A stretch of DNA of 6,110 bases, from assembly GCA_012962365.1 (NCBI GenBank), contig DTXR01000445.1:1-6110 (forward strand). The letters are read 5' to 3'. The stretch's first letter is position 1, and each line of letters starts with the position of its first letter. Shown here one piece after another: positions 5,916-6,110 of this stretch. Under the pieces are notes generated by a model. That model worked only from the letters and a program-made list of their open reading frames with translations. It searched no databases and was not told the origin of the DNA. The translations under genes were made by a program, and so were the position numbers. This stretch comes from Chromatiaceae bacterium. GTDB lineage: Bacteria; Pseudomonadota; Gammaproteobacteria; Chromatiales; Chromatiaceae.

Positions 5916-6110
5916 CTCACTGTCTCTTGCGTCAGTCCCAGTAAACGACTGTTACGCGAATCGATCTCGGTAACAACAACCTGGCGGGATCAGTTCCCAG
6001 CGAACTGGGCGGGCTTGCCAACCTGGAACTGCTCGATCTATAAGAAAATTAATTAACTGGAGAGGCTCCCTCCCAGCTGGGAATGCTCGGCAATCTCAAG
6101 GAGCTGAGCC
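5916..6110 (+). pseudogene. Decayed leucine-rich-repeat (plant-type, 24-residue) protein, start of the LRR domain, running off the window
   Basis: The translation reads LTVSCVSPSKR (5916-5948). After skipping two bases (5949-5950) it continues VTRIDLGNNNLAG, then SVPSELGGLANLELLDL to 6040. In-frame stops follow at 6041-6043 and 6050-6052, separated by Glu-Asn, and then LTGEAPSQLGMLGNLKELS runs to the edge. This is the familiar entry into a bacterial plant-type LRR domain (GVTV...NRVTRIDL, NNLxGxxPxELGxLxNLxxLDL). Both repeat units keep the same 24-residue phase: the ELGGLANL and QLGMLGNL blocks are exactly 72 bases apart. One frameshift and two stops in under 150 bases show that it is not translated as one protein. 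LRR proteins of this kind usually act in protein binding outside the cell. Whether intact repeats continue beyond 6110 cannot be seen, and sequencing error is the main alternative to true decay. Confidence 0.72.

Noticed and set aside
5992..6006. Inverted repeat AGTTC...GAACT
   Set aside because: It falls in the codons of the LRR unit and has no T tract, so it is not a terminator candidate.

Overview
The window looks like chromosomal DNA from a moderately GC-rich gammaproteobacterium. The evidence is the feoA-feoA-feoB iron-uptake operon with a Fur-like box, a Cdd1-type helix-hairpin-helix gene, a DUF4342 gene, and a NatA/NatB-like ABC exporter tied to a secreted alpha/beta hydrolase. Genus is not determinable by eye. 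A free-living or symbiotic sulfur-oxidising lineage is only an impression from gene content. There are no rRNA or tRNA genes, CRISPR arrays or complete mobile elements.

Left part (1-1601, minus strand): a ferrous-iron operon. A Fur-like box (1583-1601) sits just upstream of an extended -10 promoter (1558-1566). It is followed by two different FeoA-family genes (83 and 77 residues) and feoB, which runs off the left edge after 308 codons. The visible FeoB part holds the whole G domain, the GDI-like linker and the start of the first membrane helix. The FeoA proteins are expected to assist the FeoB permease, and iron-loaded Fur would shut the operon off.

Middle (1602-2426): 186 bases with no convincing gene, then a two-gene minus-strand operon. 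DUF4342 is upstream, and a Cdd1/HhH gene overlaps its end by 23 bases. The 5' end of this operon faces the next operon across 67 bases, where the two candidate -10 elements overlap on opposite strands.

Right part (2420-5765, plus strand): three genes joined by two ATGA overlaps. They encode an exported tripeptidyl-aminopeptidase-like hydrolase (S33/TAP family), a NatA-like ATPase and a NatB-like ABC-2 permease. The tight coupling suggests a shared function at the cell envelope, but no substrate can be read from the sequence.

Right end (5766-6110): about 150 bases without a gene, then the decayed start of a plant-type leucine-rich-repeat domain. It keeps an exact 72-base (24-residue) repeat period but carries one frameshift and two in-frame stops, and it continues to the window edge.

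Most of the window is recognisable and ordinary. The parts most worth a second look are the hydrolase-NatA-NatB coupling, the LRR remnant, the overlapping divergent promoters and the DUF4342-Cdd1 pair.
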